DNA of 64,000 nucleotides from Halocafeteria seosinensis (Eukaryota > Sar > Bigyra > Bicosoecida), in NCBI GenBank assembly GCA_001687465.1, contig LVLI01000234.1, positions 1 through 64,000 of the forward strand, read 5' to 3'. Positions 22,448 through 35,100 of this stretch are shown here, one piece after another. How positions within the stretch are numbered: position 1 is the stretch's first letter; every line of letters begins with the position of its first letter. The translations under genes and the position numbers were made by a program. A model generated the notes under the pieces. That model did no database searches. It saw only the letters and a list, made by a program, of their open reading frames with translations, and was not told where the DNA came from.

Positions 22448-25370
22448 TTTCAGTAAACCGCTATTTTTTGGTTAATATCCCGTGTAGCCCGGTGGGTCAA
22501 GTAGGTTCGCTTCCTGGAAGTGAATTACACAGTAGGGTGACGCCGGAAAATGGACTCTTTCGGACGTATCAAACACGTTTTCTCTACCGGCAGCAAGCGC
22601 GGAGGAGCGAGTATGTATCAAAGAAACAATTCCACCCAGAAAAGTACCGGCGGGAGCTATGGGTGGTCGTATACCCGACTGTATCTATGTTGGGTCCCAG
22701 AGGTCACTACACCTTCAAGACAAAAAGGAAAACAAAGGGGGCCCGGGAGGGGGGAGGGATTTCTCAACTGCCGGTAGGGCTCGGACGCTATATTCGCACG
22801 TCCGAACTCGGCCGTCACTACGAATAAAGCAGTGGCAACGCTATTACACACTAGCTAATGCGGATGAACACCCACCCCGCGAAACAAACCTCGCGTACGG
22901 CCACTAAGTGTTTTGTTTCCGGTTAGGCCCTAACCCTGGAGCGGAATCCAGCGAGGTTGGAGGAATCCATCCTGAATATCCGGGGAGCCGCAAGCATATT
23001 TTCATATCTGTATTCAGTGGAGCGGTGTGTACAATGAGGCCTCTCCTGTAGCTTTCAACCGAATTGTGTCCCCTTAATGATATTGGACACTAGTAATGGT
23101 ACTTGTATGGTGGGAGTGGAATCACAATTACACAACACATGGCTACTGTATTGGGTCCAGTGTGTTTCCGGTGTGCATTCTCAGAGCTCGGTGCAAATAA
23201 ACCGTACACACAATTCCAGCTTGATTGACCGAGGCGGCATTGACAAAAAAATTGTGTGTTTGGCTATCCAGCTATCCACACATCCCGCTTCCAACGGTGT
23301 CTCGTTGTTGAATAGACCTGGCGATATGACACAATACATTTCAGGCTCTATGGTCTGTGACTTGGGGCGGAGACGTTTATGGAATTAAAGCACGAGTTCC
23401 AGGAACAACTCTCCAAAGTTACCTTGGACTTCCTTCTAGGTGCTATTTGGACGAAACTACCTTCACTTGAGCTTCAAGTACTCCTAATGCCTAACACCAG
23501 CATCTGGTGCTACACCGGGATAACACATGAAGCTTGGAGACGAGTATAATCAAACGGCGCACCGATGCACGCTGCATTCTGTTCGTATTGTATATGGTAT
23601 ACATGGTATAATAGATCCCAACGCTAGACTGTGAGTAGTAGTGTGTACTATTTATGGCCTACCGGCTAAGTGGGAATGTGTCATTTAATGTGAGCAACAA
23701 AAGGGGAAGTTACTAGGAAGATGGAAATCCTTTCAGTGTATTTGGATTGGTTTTCGGAGCATGCACACGAAACAGAACTTGCACAACAAGTTAGGTATTG
23801 GCAAACCTTTAGTCCTCATATTGAACAGATGACCGGTTCGAGCATTTGACAATTTCATAGTGTACCCAAACCACAATAACTGATGATGCAATTTGCCATT
23901 GACCGCACCTGACGCGCCTGGATGTTCGAAACTGCACGCAGAGTGCCCTTTCTACAAAGGCCACAGTCTTCCTAGGAAGGCTGCGAAAATGGACGGTTAG
24001 CAGAATATGTTCAATTCGCCGTAGTGTCAGAAGGTACCACTAGTACCGTGCCAGTGACTGCATTTGGTTGCCTCACGAACACAGCACCGCCACGTATGTC
24101 AATCAATACTTATGGTATATTCGATCTTAATCTAGAACATGCAACATGTAGTGTATCACCAATCCAGCGGCTCAGATCAACAGTACTCTCGGCAAGGCAT
24201 CCATGCAGCGATTTGGAAATCTTTGAAATGACGGGAAACGACACCTATCCATAGTAAGAAAAGCGACAATGTACTGAGTGTGTGTATTAATAGAGTTCCT
24301 TCTGGAAGACGTCTAGTCTACAGGTTACGCTAGACCGTGTGTGGGGTGGAACCTACCCGGAACCGCTCCATGTACTGAAGAATACCCAACATCGCTGAGA
24401 CAAACATAGCGGAAGGCATCACACAAATAGTCCATCGGCCACAAAGACGACCACATCCTCGCAATCTGGAGAGGGAGCAACAATCATTGTTGTCTATCCT
24501 GTATTCATTTGGTCCCTTCGGCAAGTTTTACCGATTTGTACATGCAAAACCACAATCGGATCCAAGGCTGGAATCGCAATAAAGTCCGTCCCTTGCTTCA
24601 GGGGATTCGTGGGAATTTCGTAAGTACCGGAAATCATGTGATTCTGCGAGACCGCACGGTCCGCACCTCGATCTCACGTCATCAATACCATTACCTAATG
24701 CTGACGTAGTTGCTCTTTACGTCCGAATGGCTACAAGAGACTTTCGCGTAACGGAAGACTTCCATCCTTCTCGCGTACTAACGCCGCTGTCACTGTTTTG
24801 TAGTTGGATCGATACTACTTCAGCCGTGTAGCTTACACAAGTCTATACCATGCGCCGGGGGCCGTCGTCACAGGAAAATACGGTTTGGTCTTGAAGCAAA
24901 CGGCTCGCTCAACCCTCAGAAAAGAGGGCAGCCGCTTCCTTGAATCAATTCGCTCGAGCTCTGATATTGCTAACGTGTAGTAGGTAGTTGTTACCGGCAC
25001 ATGTTCGTCCAAATCAAAACGGTCTACGGAGATTCAGTCGGAAAATCAAGTACACACATGTACAACAGGTCGATTTTCCCGCTTGCGAGCGTGGTTCTGG
25101 AATCAAAAATAGGATACGCTGCTAACTTTGGGTGGATACCACATCGGCAGAGTGCATGAAGTTTGCAGACAACTTCTTTTATTATTCTTGAATTAGAATG
25201 TGTGCGTGTATTCAGCGTCACAAGCGCGCCAGTACAGTGTAGTCCAGGTAGTCAGTACCAGCAGTATCAAGTACAGTGTAGTGGTACCAAGGTTCCAAGC
25301 CACTGTAATCGTCGATCTCGCTACATTGGCACTTAAGTATGTATGTTAATTAGTACGCCTGTAGGCCTGG

Positions 25371-25380
25371 TATATAAATA
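25371..25380 (+). promoter_or_regulatory. TATA-box-like sequence
   Basis: The sequence tatataaata occurs about 800 bp upstream of the HECT start codon, which is far for a core promoter of that gene unless the leader is long or spliced. It might serve an unrecognised transcript. A TA-rich match by chance is quite possible. Confidence 0.25.
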
Positions 25381-25538
25381 CTGTATACTGTGTAGAACAA
25401 CTGAACGCGAGCCAGAGCATTGTACAACGTTGTACAGTAGTCAGTGGGTAATGAGACCGGTCAAATTTGCTTGCGACAGGTATTAAGCAGTCATGTGGAT
25501 ATCATGGAAACGAGTTCTAAATCTTTTCTCTCTCTGTT

Positions 25539-25562
25539 TATATATATATATATATATATATA
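25539..25562. repeat. TA dinucleotide microsatellite
   Basis: About 12 perfect TA units, preceded by a short CT-rich run. This is simple-sequence DNA in the non-coding region ahead of the HECT gene. Confidence 0.9.
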
Positions 25563-26187
25563 CCTATCTGTCCTATGAAATGCTTCATGAACAACACAAT
25601 GGCGTGCATGCCTTGCTTGCTTCCACGGTCAAGAGCATGTACATACCGATGCTCAAGTCCTTCCTAACACATACACGGTTAATTATGACCATATCAACCC
25701 CTGTATGTGTATGCATGTATACACAAACACCACATTCTATCATCTCTCACTGAGACTCTCAGTGACCAAGCATTGACAGCGTCCCTTCTACACCATCATG
25801 CCATTGCCGAGCGTATAATTGGATTGATAGTGTGTTCACGCTGTCCGTCAATTTAACACATACACGACAAGTATATGTATGTGTACACACATACAAGTTA
25901 TTCACTTGCTTGTATAGAGAGGAGAAAAAAGATCTCAGGGGGAGTGTTTGGCTCTCCCTTCTTCGTGTCAATTAAACTATACCCTATTTTGAACGAAACA
26001 CATTGCTACTAGAGGGTTCTCGTCCTCGTTTCGACTACTGTTTAGTACACAGGCACAGAAACACACGCACATCTTGTGCTTGTGGGTGCAAATAGGAAGG
26101 AGAATTCCTGCTCATTTTCTTGTCCAGACGGAGTGACGAAGATATACGGCAGTATACTTGGCTCATTTTCCCAAAAGGCGACGCACG

Positions 26188-29100
26188 ATGGCTACGCCGG
26201 CAGCTGGAGCAAGCCCTGGTAGCGGTGACAATGCCAGCACGTGTTTATGGAATCTCCCTAGAGTGCTCACCGCCGTGGCGGCAGCCTCCAGTGAGCAGAA
26301 GAAGCAAGGGGCTGACGCCCCTGTTTCCAAACAACAGCGCAAAGATGCCCAGGTGGTTGCTCGTTACCTGATTAACAACCATTATGATTTGGAGATGCAT
26401 GAGATATATCACTTCATTCGGGATTTGCAGAGGCATACTTCCAACGAAGAGGATGCCAAAAGCGGACAGCAACAGAGTCCGAATCCGGGGAAAGGTAGTG
26501 GCGGCGATCAGGAACTTGGGGGAAAGGAAAAGCAATGGGGAGACATTCTGGACTCATCTCTAACTGCCCTGGAAAGTGCGTGGTGGAGAAATAGTGACAG
26601 TGCGAAGAAGGAAGCTACTGCTCTGGAGCAGGTGGGCCACAGAGGAGCAGTCTCAAAGGATCTTTGTTCCGTACTGGCGGATAAGCCGAAAAAGTTAGAG
26701 GAACAGGAATACTCCCGAATTCATCACCGAATCAGTGAAGGGCCAGATGAAACATCGTCATTATCAAAATCTGTACAAAGTTTGCTTCAGTTTCTGGACT
26801 CTTGCCAGTTAGGCGTTGGGACGTTGCCAGAGTCTGAAGGCCAGCAGACAAACATCGAGAGCGATTATTTCGCAGATTTGCTCTGCGAGGAATTGACTAA
26901 TCTAACTTCTGAATATCAGCCGCTCCAATTGTTCAGTGAAGTCAGTACACCTTTGACCTCCTCTGTGAAGAGCGTTCTACCGAAGACCATGGAGTCTCCT
27001 ACTTCAAGTGTTTCCTTAGCCATCGATAAAGGGGCACTCCAGGATGTAGCGTACAAAGGATATATCATTTCTGATGACGATCCCAGTGCGACTCATACCA
27101 TTGACTTTACTTTCGGGCAGTCTTTGCGCATAGAGGGCATCTCACTACGTCTGGATCCGCAAAAAATGCCTGCCACTGTGTCTCTGTCCAAGAAGGTTGC
27201 CTCTACCTACTCTAGTTTGCAATCGAACGAGTTACGGGAAGATGGATTTCTATTTGTTCCTTTAGGTGGAGAGAAATGCGATGGGCTAAGAGTTTCCTTC
27301 AATGGAGAACATTCCTTGAGTCGACGTATTGCAACGAAGGGTCACTTTATGGACATTCTTTCTCTACGGATTCTGTCTGTGAGCGAAACTTCAGAAAAGA
27401 AAGGAGGGAGACGAAGCCATGCGCGGCCTGGATGGACTTCGAAGCGGACGTTAAAGGTCATTCAGAATTGGCTGTTAGAGAAATTCTACAGCGCCTCGCC
27501 GGGGCATTCGATTCGTTTTTCATGTGTGAAGGTAATGATTGAGTTCGTTCGGATTTACGGTACCTTGGAACTTCTCTTAAGTGTTAATAGCATGGTTGTC
27601 AATCTTGTGCACGAAGAATTGACTAGTCTGGGAACTTCTCTTTCACGTTTGCTGCACGACCTTTACAGAGAGCTATTTCGAATGAATCATCCAATATTTG
27701 CTCAAGAGGCAACTACAAACGGCAAGCAGGAAGTCGATTGTAAGGAAGCAGTCATCAACGAAGGCAACGACGGGGAAGAAGAAGCTGAAGCAGAGGAAGA
27801 ACATGAAGAAGAAGATGAAGAATCAGAGTCTGGGCATGTTAGTATGTACGAAGGTATGACGCGCGATGAGGTGTTTGAAACTTTTCCGGAGGTTGGACGT
27901 TTGCAAGAGTTGGGCTTTCCCCTTAGGACATGCGTTCGCGCTTTGCAGCAAACATCTGGTGATATGGAAGCGGCAGCAGACTATGTGTTTTCTCATATGG
28001 GAGAAGAAGAAGACGGTGCTCAGCTTGAAGAAGAGGCAGCACTGCCTGAAGGAGAGACTAACGAACCGCTTTCGGAGGAGAAGGAAGAGGAAGAGGAGGA
28101 TGAAGACGATGAGCTAGACACCAAGGATGCAGCGATTGGCTCTGGCGCCGGCAGAGCGGAGGAGCTATCAAGTTTCCAAGGCGAGCTTCCCACTACGTCA
28201 AGTACTATTGCACAGTGCTTACGTGACAAAGCATCCCTCACCCGGCTTGTTTTTGTTGCTGTGGAGCAACTCTGCGAACAATGGAACTGTACTGCCTCTT
28301 TATCATCCAACACTTGCGGATCCTTTCCCTCCATTTTTCCTGGAGAGGTGGCTATTGACAACACAAGTACCAGAGATGGAATCGTTACCCTCCCCTCTGA
28401 AATGGGAGCGGGTATAACGCATGCCCCCTATTGTCTTGAGCCAACAGAGTCGACATTTAGTTCGTTGCATTTGGTTTTGCAAGCGTTGATAGGAGAGAAA
28501 GGTACTGGCTCCTCCTCGACGTTTAAACCGGTGCAACAGTTTGACAAGTCCCATAAGAAAGATCTTGTGGTTTTGACTTTGAAAATCGTCGGCTCGCAGT
28601 TGCGGAGAATCGTGGATTCCAACGTCAATCCGAAGGACTTGGGCATTGATACCAACGCTGGTTCCTCCAGTTTGGTAGGAGTTCGCACTATCTTGCAAGA
28701 TCTAGTACTGGACCGCACGGATGCAAACACGTTAGACCGGTCGCAGCTCAATGAAATCCGCTATGAAGCACTTACTGTGATACAATATGGGTTTGGCTTG
28801 CTATACCATACTGCGCAAGACCGTGTCAGGCTCATTTCTCAAGTGTTAACTGTGTGCCGAGTTGGAGAAAGCAACATGAATGGTATTGATGACGTTGCAT
28901 CCCGGTTGCTTCATGCTCTTGTTTCACATGCTGCTATTCCGTCTTCTCTATTTGGCGGAATCGCTGCCGGGGGAGGTGGGCAGCTCTGTGGTTTGGGAAA
29001 CCACCGAATGTTGCTCGTTAGTCGATCCACGAAGAAAACGGAAGAACCTACTGAGTCGGTCGTCGCCCTCTACGAGAGGTTCAACAAGCAGCTGATGTGT

Positions 29101-32100
29101 ACACTGCAGGTATTGAAATCTTCAGCGGAGCATCAAGAACTGTACTCAAAATTGAAACTGTCGATGCTCTTTTACTTTTCTGACATGATCGTCATGGCCA
29201 TTCGAGGAACTTCCTTGAGACGAGTAGTGCCCGCGCTATCTTCCTTTTGCACTGAATTTTTTAACACGTGTACTGGATCATTAGACGATGCCCCTGATTC
29301 CGAAGGAGGGAATAGCTTTGGCATACTCCCGTTTGTATTAGAAACGATCTATGCGCTACCACAGGGGATTCTTTGTCTTCTGGCTGAGCATTGTTTGCCC
29401 GCTTTGACGAAATTATCTACGTCAGCCATGAAGTGGGACCGGGATCCAATTCCTTCAAGCAGAAGTGTTAAAACACTGCAGTGGGACACCGACTCTCTGG
29501 GTAACTTTTGCAAATCGCCATTTAAGAGCACGACTGTGAATTGGCAGAGTTCAGGGACCACTTTCCCTGCGACGGGGTCTCTAACAGGGGTGGTAACTGG
29601 AAGCTCGGGGACGTTCGTTGGCACCCTATTGCCTTCATGGTTTACTAAATATAAGGGCACTCCTTCTCCAACATCTCCGCCGGTCAAGTTTCATAACATA
29701 CTAAGCCATCTGAATGGGGATAAAGGCAAACACGCCCTTCTTAAGTCTCATGCCGCATTCAGGCAACTTAATGAGGTCCCAAAGAACATCAATATTGTCT
29801 TACTCTCCAAACCCGGAGCACCTAATGAAGCCAGGGAGGATGGTTCGTCTACCGAGAAGCGCCGTGAAAGCTTTATGTACACGTTGGCGTTTGGCATATC
29901 CATCAGAAGAGGTAGCGACGGAGCAGGTTGTCACAGATTTCAAATTGATGGTTCCAACTTTTCCATCTCAACCGGTCCTCTCTCCCGTCCTGACCAAGGG
30001 AAACTCACAGAGTCGCTATCGCTATCCGCGCGGGGGCGTGCATTCCGCAGTAGCACCGGGGCAATTTTCAGTTTGGATGGCACCAGAGTATCAGCAATGA
30101 CATTGAACCTTGATTTCCCAGTTCTGCTCTCAGGAGATAAATGGCTTCCTTTTAACGGTAGTATTTCCGTGCTTGATACGGACGCCCGGCTCGCACCGCT
30201 GTTACCGGCCAACGTGCTTCCGTGTAGTGGCTTCTTTAATACATCTGGAAGATTCCACTGTTGCGAAACATCGAAGAGTCCGGAAAAGGTCGTGTCCTTG
30301 TCAGCCCAAGTTGTAACAAGCGGAAAACTAACCCGGAGCGTCGAGCAAGTAGTCAACAAGTGGATGGAACGGGAGGATGCTGAGGAGGAAAGCTCGAGGC
30401 TGTTTAGTGAAATGCGAAATGAGATGGCGAGTAGAGGAGACAATTTCTACCTAGTAGGCATTATGTCCATCTCTTCCAGGGAAGGTGATGATACGAAACA
30501 CTTTGCTTTTATCCAGTATTGTGCTGGTGAGGCCGTCGCTGGCTTTTACCGGACAAGCCTCATTGCCACTTCCGGTGCTTTGATCAAGGCAGGAATACAA
30601 GGACCAACGTTTCATATGTCGGAAAGGGCAATGTCAAAGTACTTGTCAAAGCGAACAATGTTAAAAGGCAGCAGCCTCGAAGCGGTTATGCACAACGTCT
30701 CCGAAGGAGCTACAGAAAAGAGTGAATTCTATCTTAAGAGTATCAACGAAGTAAAAGGCGCTGTTCTGGCGGGCTATATGGGATCCTCAGCTGAGCATAG
30801 TCTTTCTACTGCGATGGGAAAAAACCTTCTTCTTGGAACGTGTGAAACTCCTGCAAATAACGTCCTTTATGATCTCTTCGTGGAACCACTACCTCCACAT
30901 ACTGACATTAGTATGGATGGGGGTTGGTCCGAGGCTTGGTCCTTGTTACAACCTTTTTTCCAGTCGAAAGGGCCGCGCAAAAGTCCACTAATCCGCAAAC
31001 GTGAGGCAAAAACTGCCTCTCCGGGGGCCGAGAGTATATTCATGGGCGTACTAGCACTTACTATGGGGGCAGAGACTCTTCTGTTGGAGCTGATAGCAGC
31101 CTTGTTCTCCCAGCAGCTTGACATGGAAGGGGTAGGAGTAGAGCCCATTATGCAGAGCAAGCACTTGACCAGTGTAGTTCCGTCTCATCTAGTATGGTGG
31201 CCGCAGTTACTAGCGCGATGGGTGAATGTATCTTCTATTGATGGGATACCCGAGGAAACTAGACGGCTGTTAGTGAGGCGTGACTATTCACAAATTTTGG
31301 ATTCTAATGATGACGTAGTGACATCTATTGCTTTTCGAATCAACAAGTTTCGAACGTGGTTACGGCTTCAGCGGCAGAATCTTCAAGAAAACGCCAGTGC
31401 TTCGAGGACGTTCCGCACAAGATTTTCCGCGAAGACCTCTCAATGCTTAAATAAGCTACGAAGAGGAATCAGCAGTGGTTTACACCGTGATTGCTCAACT
31501 AGTGAGGTTTATCTCTATTCGACTCTGCTGGAAAAGGCTGATGACGTTTCTAAGTTGTCCCGTAAGAATGCGCCGGACTCGTATGCATCCTTGCTTTCTG
31601 ATCTCGCGGAGCAGTCCATATTACTCTTAAATAATTTTGTTGCATCGAAGTCTGTGGAAAATTCAGTCCGTGCTTCCGTCTCTTTTCCTTTGGAAGTGAA
31701 CTCCACTTTTGCTATGACTGACACTGAAGATCGATTTCAACGTTGGCAAAGTACTCTGTCGCACAAGGACTTAGATTTGTTAAAGCAGGGGTCTTATGCA
31801 ATGAATTTGCCCTTCTCGAAGCTTCCAGACACGATTGATGACAAAACGATTAGTACGTTGACGAATCATAGGACAGATGACGGCGATGACGATGACGACT
31901 ATTTTGAAGGGAAACCATCGGCTATTGGGCACGGAGACTTTGAAGTTTCCCTAATAGGCCAGCCGAGTGTAGGACTGGCTCCAATGGACTCAAGTAGTAG
32001 CCAGGATGCATCCAGAGGTTACGCTGCCGATGTAAGCGGTGCTGCTTTGCATTCATCAGTTGCCAACGTGCTCTCTCGTCAACTTTCGTTGGAACAACAA

Positions 32101-35100
32101 CCTTCTACTATGTCATTCGCGTCAGACGATGATAATGAAAATGATGAAGAGATAGCGGAGCTGATTGCTGGCACCGTAGACTCTGACTCGAAACAATCCA
32201 GTGCCCTTTACCGCAGGGCAGGTTTCGACATATACGACTATCTAACGTCCGTAGTGAGAACGGAGCGCAAAGGTTATCTTATACTTTCGTCTCATGTTTA
32301 CCAGAATGTCCGTGGCCTAATGCGCGCTAAAGCACTTTGCTCAGCAGAAATGCTGCTGACAACCCTTCGGGAGTGCCCTCAAGAAAGCGCCTTGCTCACT
32401 CACATTTTATGCAGCTCGTATTTTCGCCTACAACGGTTGGGAACGGAGCAGCTGCTTTCTCTGGGATCGAACTCTCCCGATAACATGCGAGATTCTCTGA
32501 GTCAAACCAGCCGTTTCAAGGAGCAGATTCTGTCGAGCTCCTCTCGCGGACGGTCTCACTTTTTAACAAGTATTGAAGGAACATCTTTGAGTGTCTATCA
32601 GCTTGTTGAGGCCTGTGCTTTGTCTCTCTTCCTCTCGGCCGTTAAGTTGTTGTCTCAGGCCAGCCGTGGCAATCTCGAAACTGCGCACCTTTATCTCAGA
32701 CTCTTTGGTTTAGGCTGGGGAAGGGATGATCATGAATTTTTATTAAGGTCAGGGTTACTTCCAGTTCTCAGACACCTAACAGGGGTCTCCAGGTTTTCCC
32801 AATTAGAGTGGGAGTCGCGCAACTGCGTCCGAAGTTTGCGGTGTGGAGCTCCAGTTGCTGACACCGCTCTTCTCGAAGAAAAGCAAAGTGTGCTAGCAGA
32901 AATTCCGGATAACCAACTATGGACTTCGATGAAACGTTTGTCTCATTACGACTATGCCAACATGGTTGCTTACGAACCGCTTGTATATTTCTGGCGCTGC
33001 TACTTCTGTAGGCCAAGCGACGAACGACGGGGTGGGTGGTCGTGGTTTGAAGGAAGTGCTGGTCATGTATGTGCGGGGGATACCCATACAATCGCTAATA
33101 AATTGTGTCGTAATGTGGATTACTTGGTGCATAAATTTTCTCGGCAACACAATTTGCCCGAATTTTCGTTTTCCCCGTCAGCCTCCGGTGCACAATGTAT
33201 GCGGGACGCCGTCCACTTTCACGAACAGCTTCAGATGCGGGGCTTATTTATAAGTCGTAGTAACGCTAGTGATAAGTGCAACGACACCGTGTTATCAGAG
33301 CATCTTCAGTATATTCGGGAGGGAGGCCGAACTACTGATGTTCCGAGTGCCGTGCGAGACGCTGTCACCCGTCTAGTCTCATCAGAAACATTTTTCTTTC
33401 CTGCATGGCAGCCTGCTGAGCTCGACGGCGGTCTGAGGATTATTCAAAAGGCAATTTTAGACACCGTTTTTGCCCTCGCGTCTGCTGGTCTGCACACTGA
33501 AGCAGCTCATCTTGTGAATATCTGCGTGACCATTGACTTACTCTATCTTACAGAAGATAATACAATACGTGTCCAATTTGAGAGTTCACGGTCCGTAGAA
33601 GACGTGTGGCAAATATGGCTCACATGGTGGAAGGAAGCTCTGTGCCGGATTACCCTGCCTAAAATGTCTCTCAATCATGAGACAGCCTCTCTTAAGCAGT
33701 TCCGCGTAGAACAAGGAGGCACTACTCGAACAAGTAATTTTGCTTTGGCTTCCTTCGAACTTTCTAGGTGTGCGGACAATGCTCTGCGTTCATTGTCAAT
33801 TCGAATATCATCCACGAGCCTGAGTCTTAATGATAAAGACGTCTTGGAATCTGAGCAGACGAAAACTACGCTCATTCTGCTCTACGCAACCTTGCGTTTT
33901 GCTATCAAGGATATCATCATCTGCGGCAAGGAGCTGATTCATACTGAAAGCGGGACTCAGTCTAGCAGCCCTACGGCTAGCTACTTGTCACCTTTTAAGT
34001 CTCCGGGCTCATCCCCGGGATTCAGCCGTCCAGCAAGCTGCGGTGCAGACACATCCCCTGCGCTAAGCATTGGGGACTACGCTGAACTTTTTGAGCGACG
34101 ACTCTACTGGCTACAAAGTCTCATCACCCCAGGATATCTACATGCCGCCGCAGTTCACGTAGTATCCAATTCCGAGCTATTGAATATGTTGTTGTCAATT
34201 CTTGCTCGCTTTGTATATTCTGAGGAATTTGTGTCAACGTGTTCTGCAGTGTTGCGGTTTTTGAGAGCAATTGTTCCTCAGCTTACTCTGGGAGCGACGA
34301 AAGAAGCACTGAACACTGGGATAGGGGATGTCACTGTGCTACTGGACCCACTATTTAGTTTGGATCGCTCCATCCTAGACCATGGTTGTTCTAGCGCTAA
34401 TGGAGATGAACACAAGGCACAATTAAAATCGTTCATTGTTTTCCTCGCACGTTTGGCAATCCGGAGCGTCGTCCAACTCACTGAGAGTGAGCTTTGTGAA
34501 TTTTGCTCAGTGGCCTTGTGGCCTAAATCTCTTCTTGTTAGCAAGGGTGCGTTGTTTTTGCTTCGCCGTCTTACTCGGGCTAAGAAGTGGAGGACTATCA
34601 CAAATGAAATATTCACTGTCGTTCTCAGACAGTGTGCTAGAGTATCGAATGATCAGCGGATACAACCGCTGGATCAGGAAACACTCTATTCATATATACT
34701 GGCGAATGTCGTATTCGCAGTAGGTGGTGGCCACAACATTCAGTGCACGCCGGGTGCGATAGCGGAGATCAACCCTCAGATCGCCAGAAGCGATGTTCTA
34801 TCTCAGTCTAAAATGTACTCAGATGTTGTGTCGATTTTCCAGCGGGTGCAATACCCGACACTGTATGTCGTGGATGCGGAACCGGGGAGCCCATTTGCGC
34901 GGGTGTGCTTGCTTGTCGATGAAGCATTTCCCAACGTCTTCCAAGGGTTAGCAGATTCAAAAGCTATTGACGTGGTTGGTTCAAAGAATTTTTTTAATGG
35001 CACGTTTGATGTCCCCGTGGAGTGCCTCCGTCCTCTGGACACGATTCGCCCTCCCCCGTTTTTGTTGGATGATCCATATTTCATTCGCTACACCACGGAT

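Larger units (their letters stand above)
22448..26187. other. 3.7-kb apparently gene-free region
   Basis: No frame here exceeds about 134 codons, and none shows recognisable motifs, splice-linked exons or protein-like composition. I found no tRNA, 5S or snRNA signature on either strand. It contains a TA microsatellite (25539-25562), a TATA-like tatataaata (25371-25380) and GT/CA-rich tracts at 25700-25900 and 26045-26075. The last few hundred bases should hold the promoter and leader of the giant HECT gene. The rest may be spacer, unrecognised ncRNA or decayed mobile DNA. Confidence 0.5.

Noticed and set aside
22423-22907. Overlapping plus-strand frames of 70-134 codons upstream of the twin-cysteine gene
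   Set aside because: They overlap each other in different frames, have no motifs and no convincing splice links, so are likely chance.
23920-23945. B-box-like GTTCGAAAC in the gene-free region as a possible tRNA
   Set aside because: No cloverleaf, A box or acceptor pairing can be formed around it.
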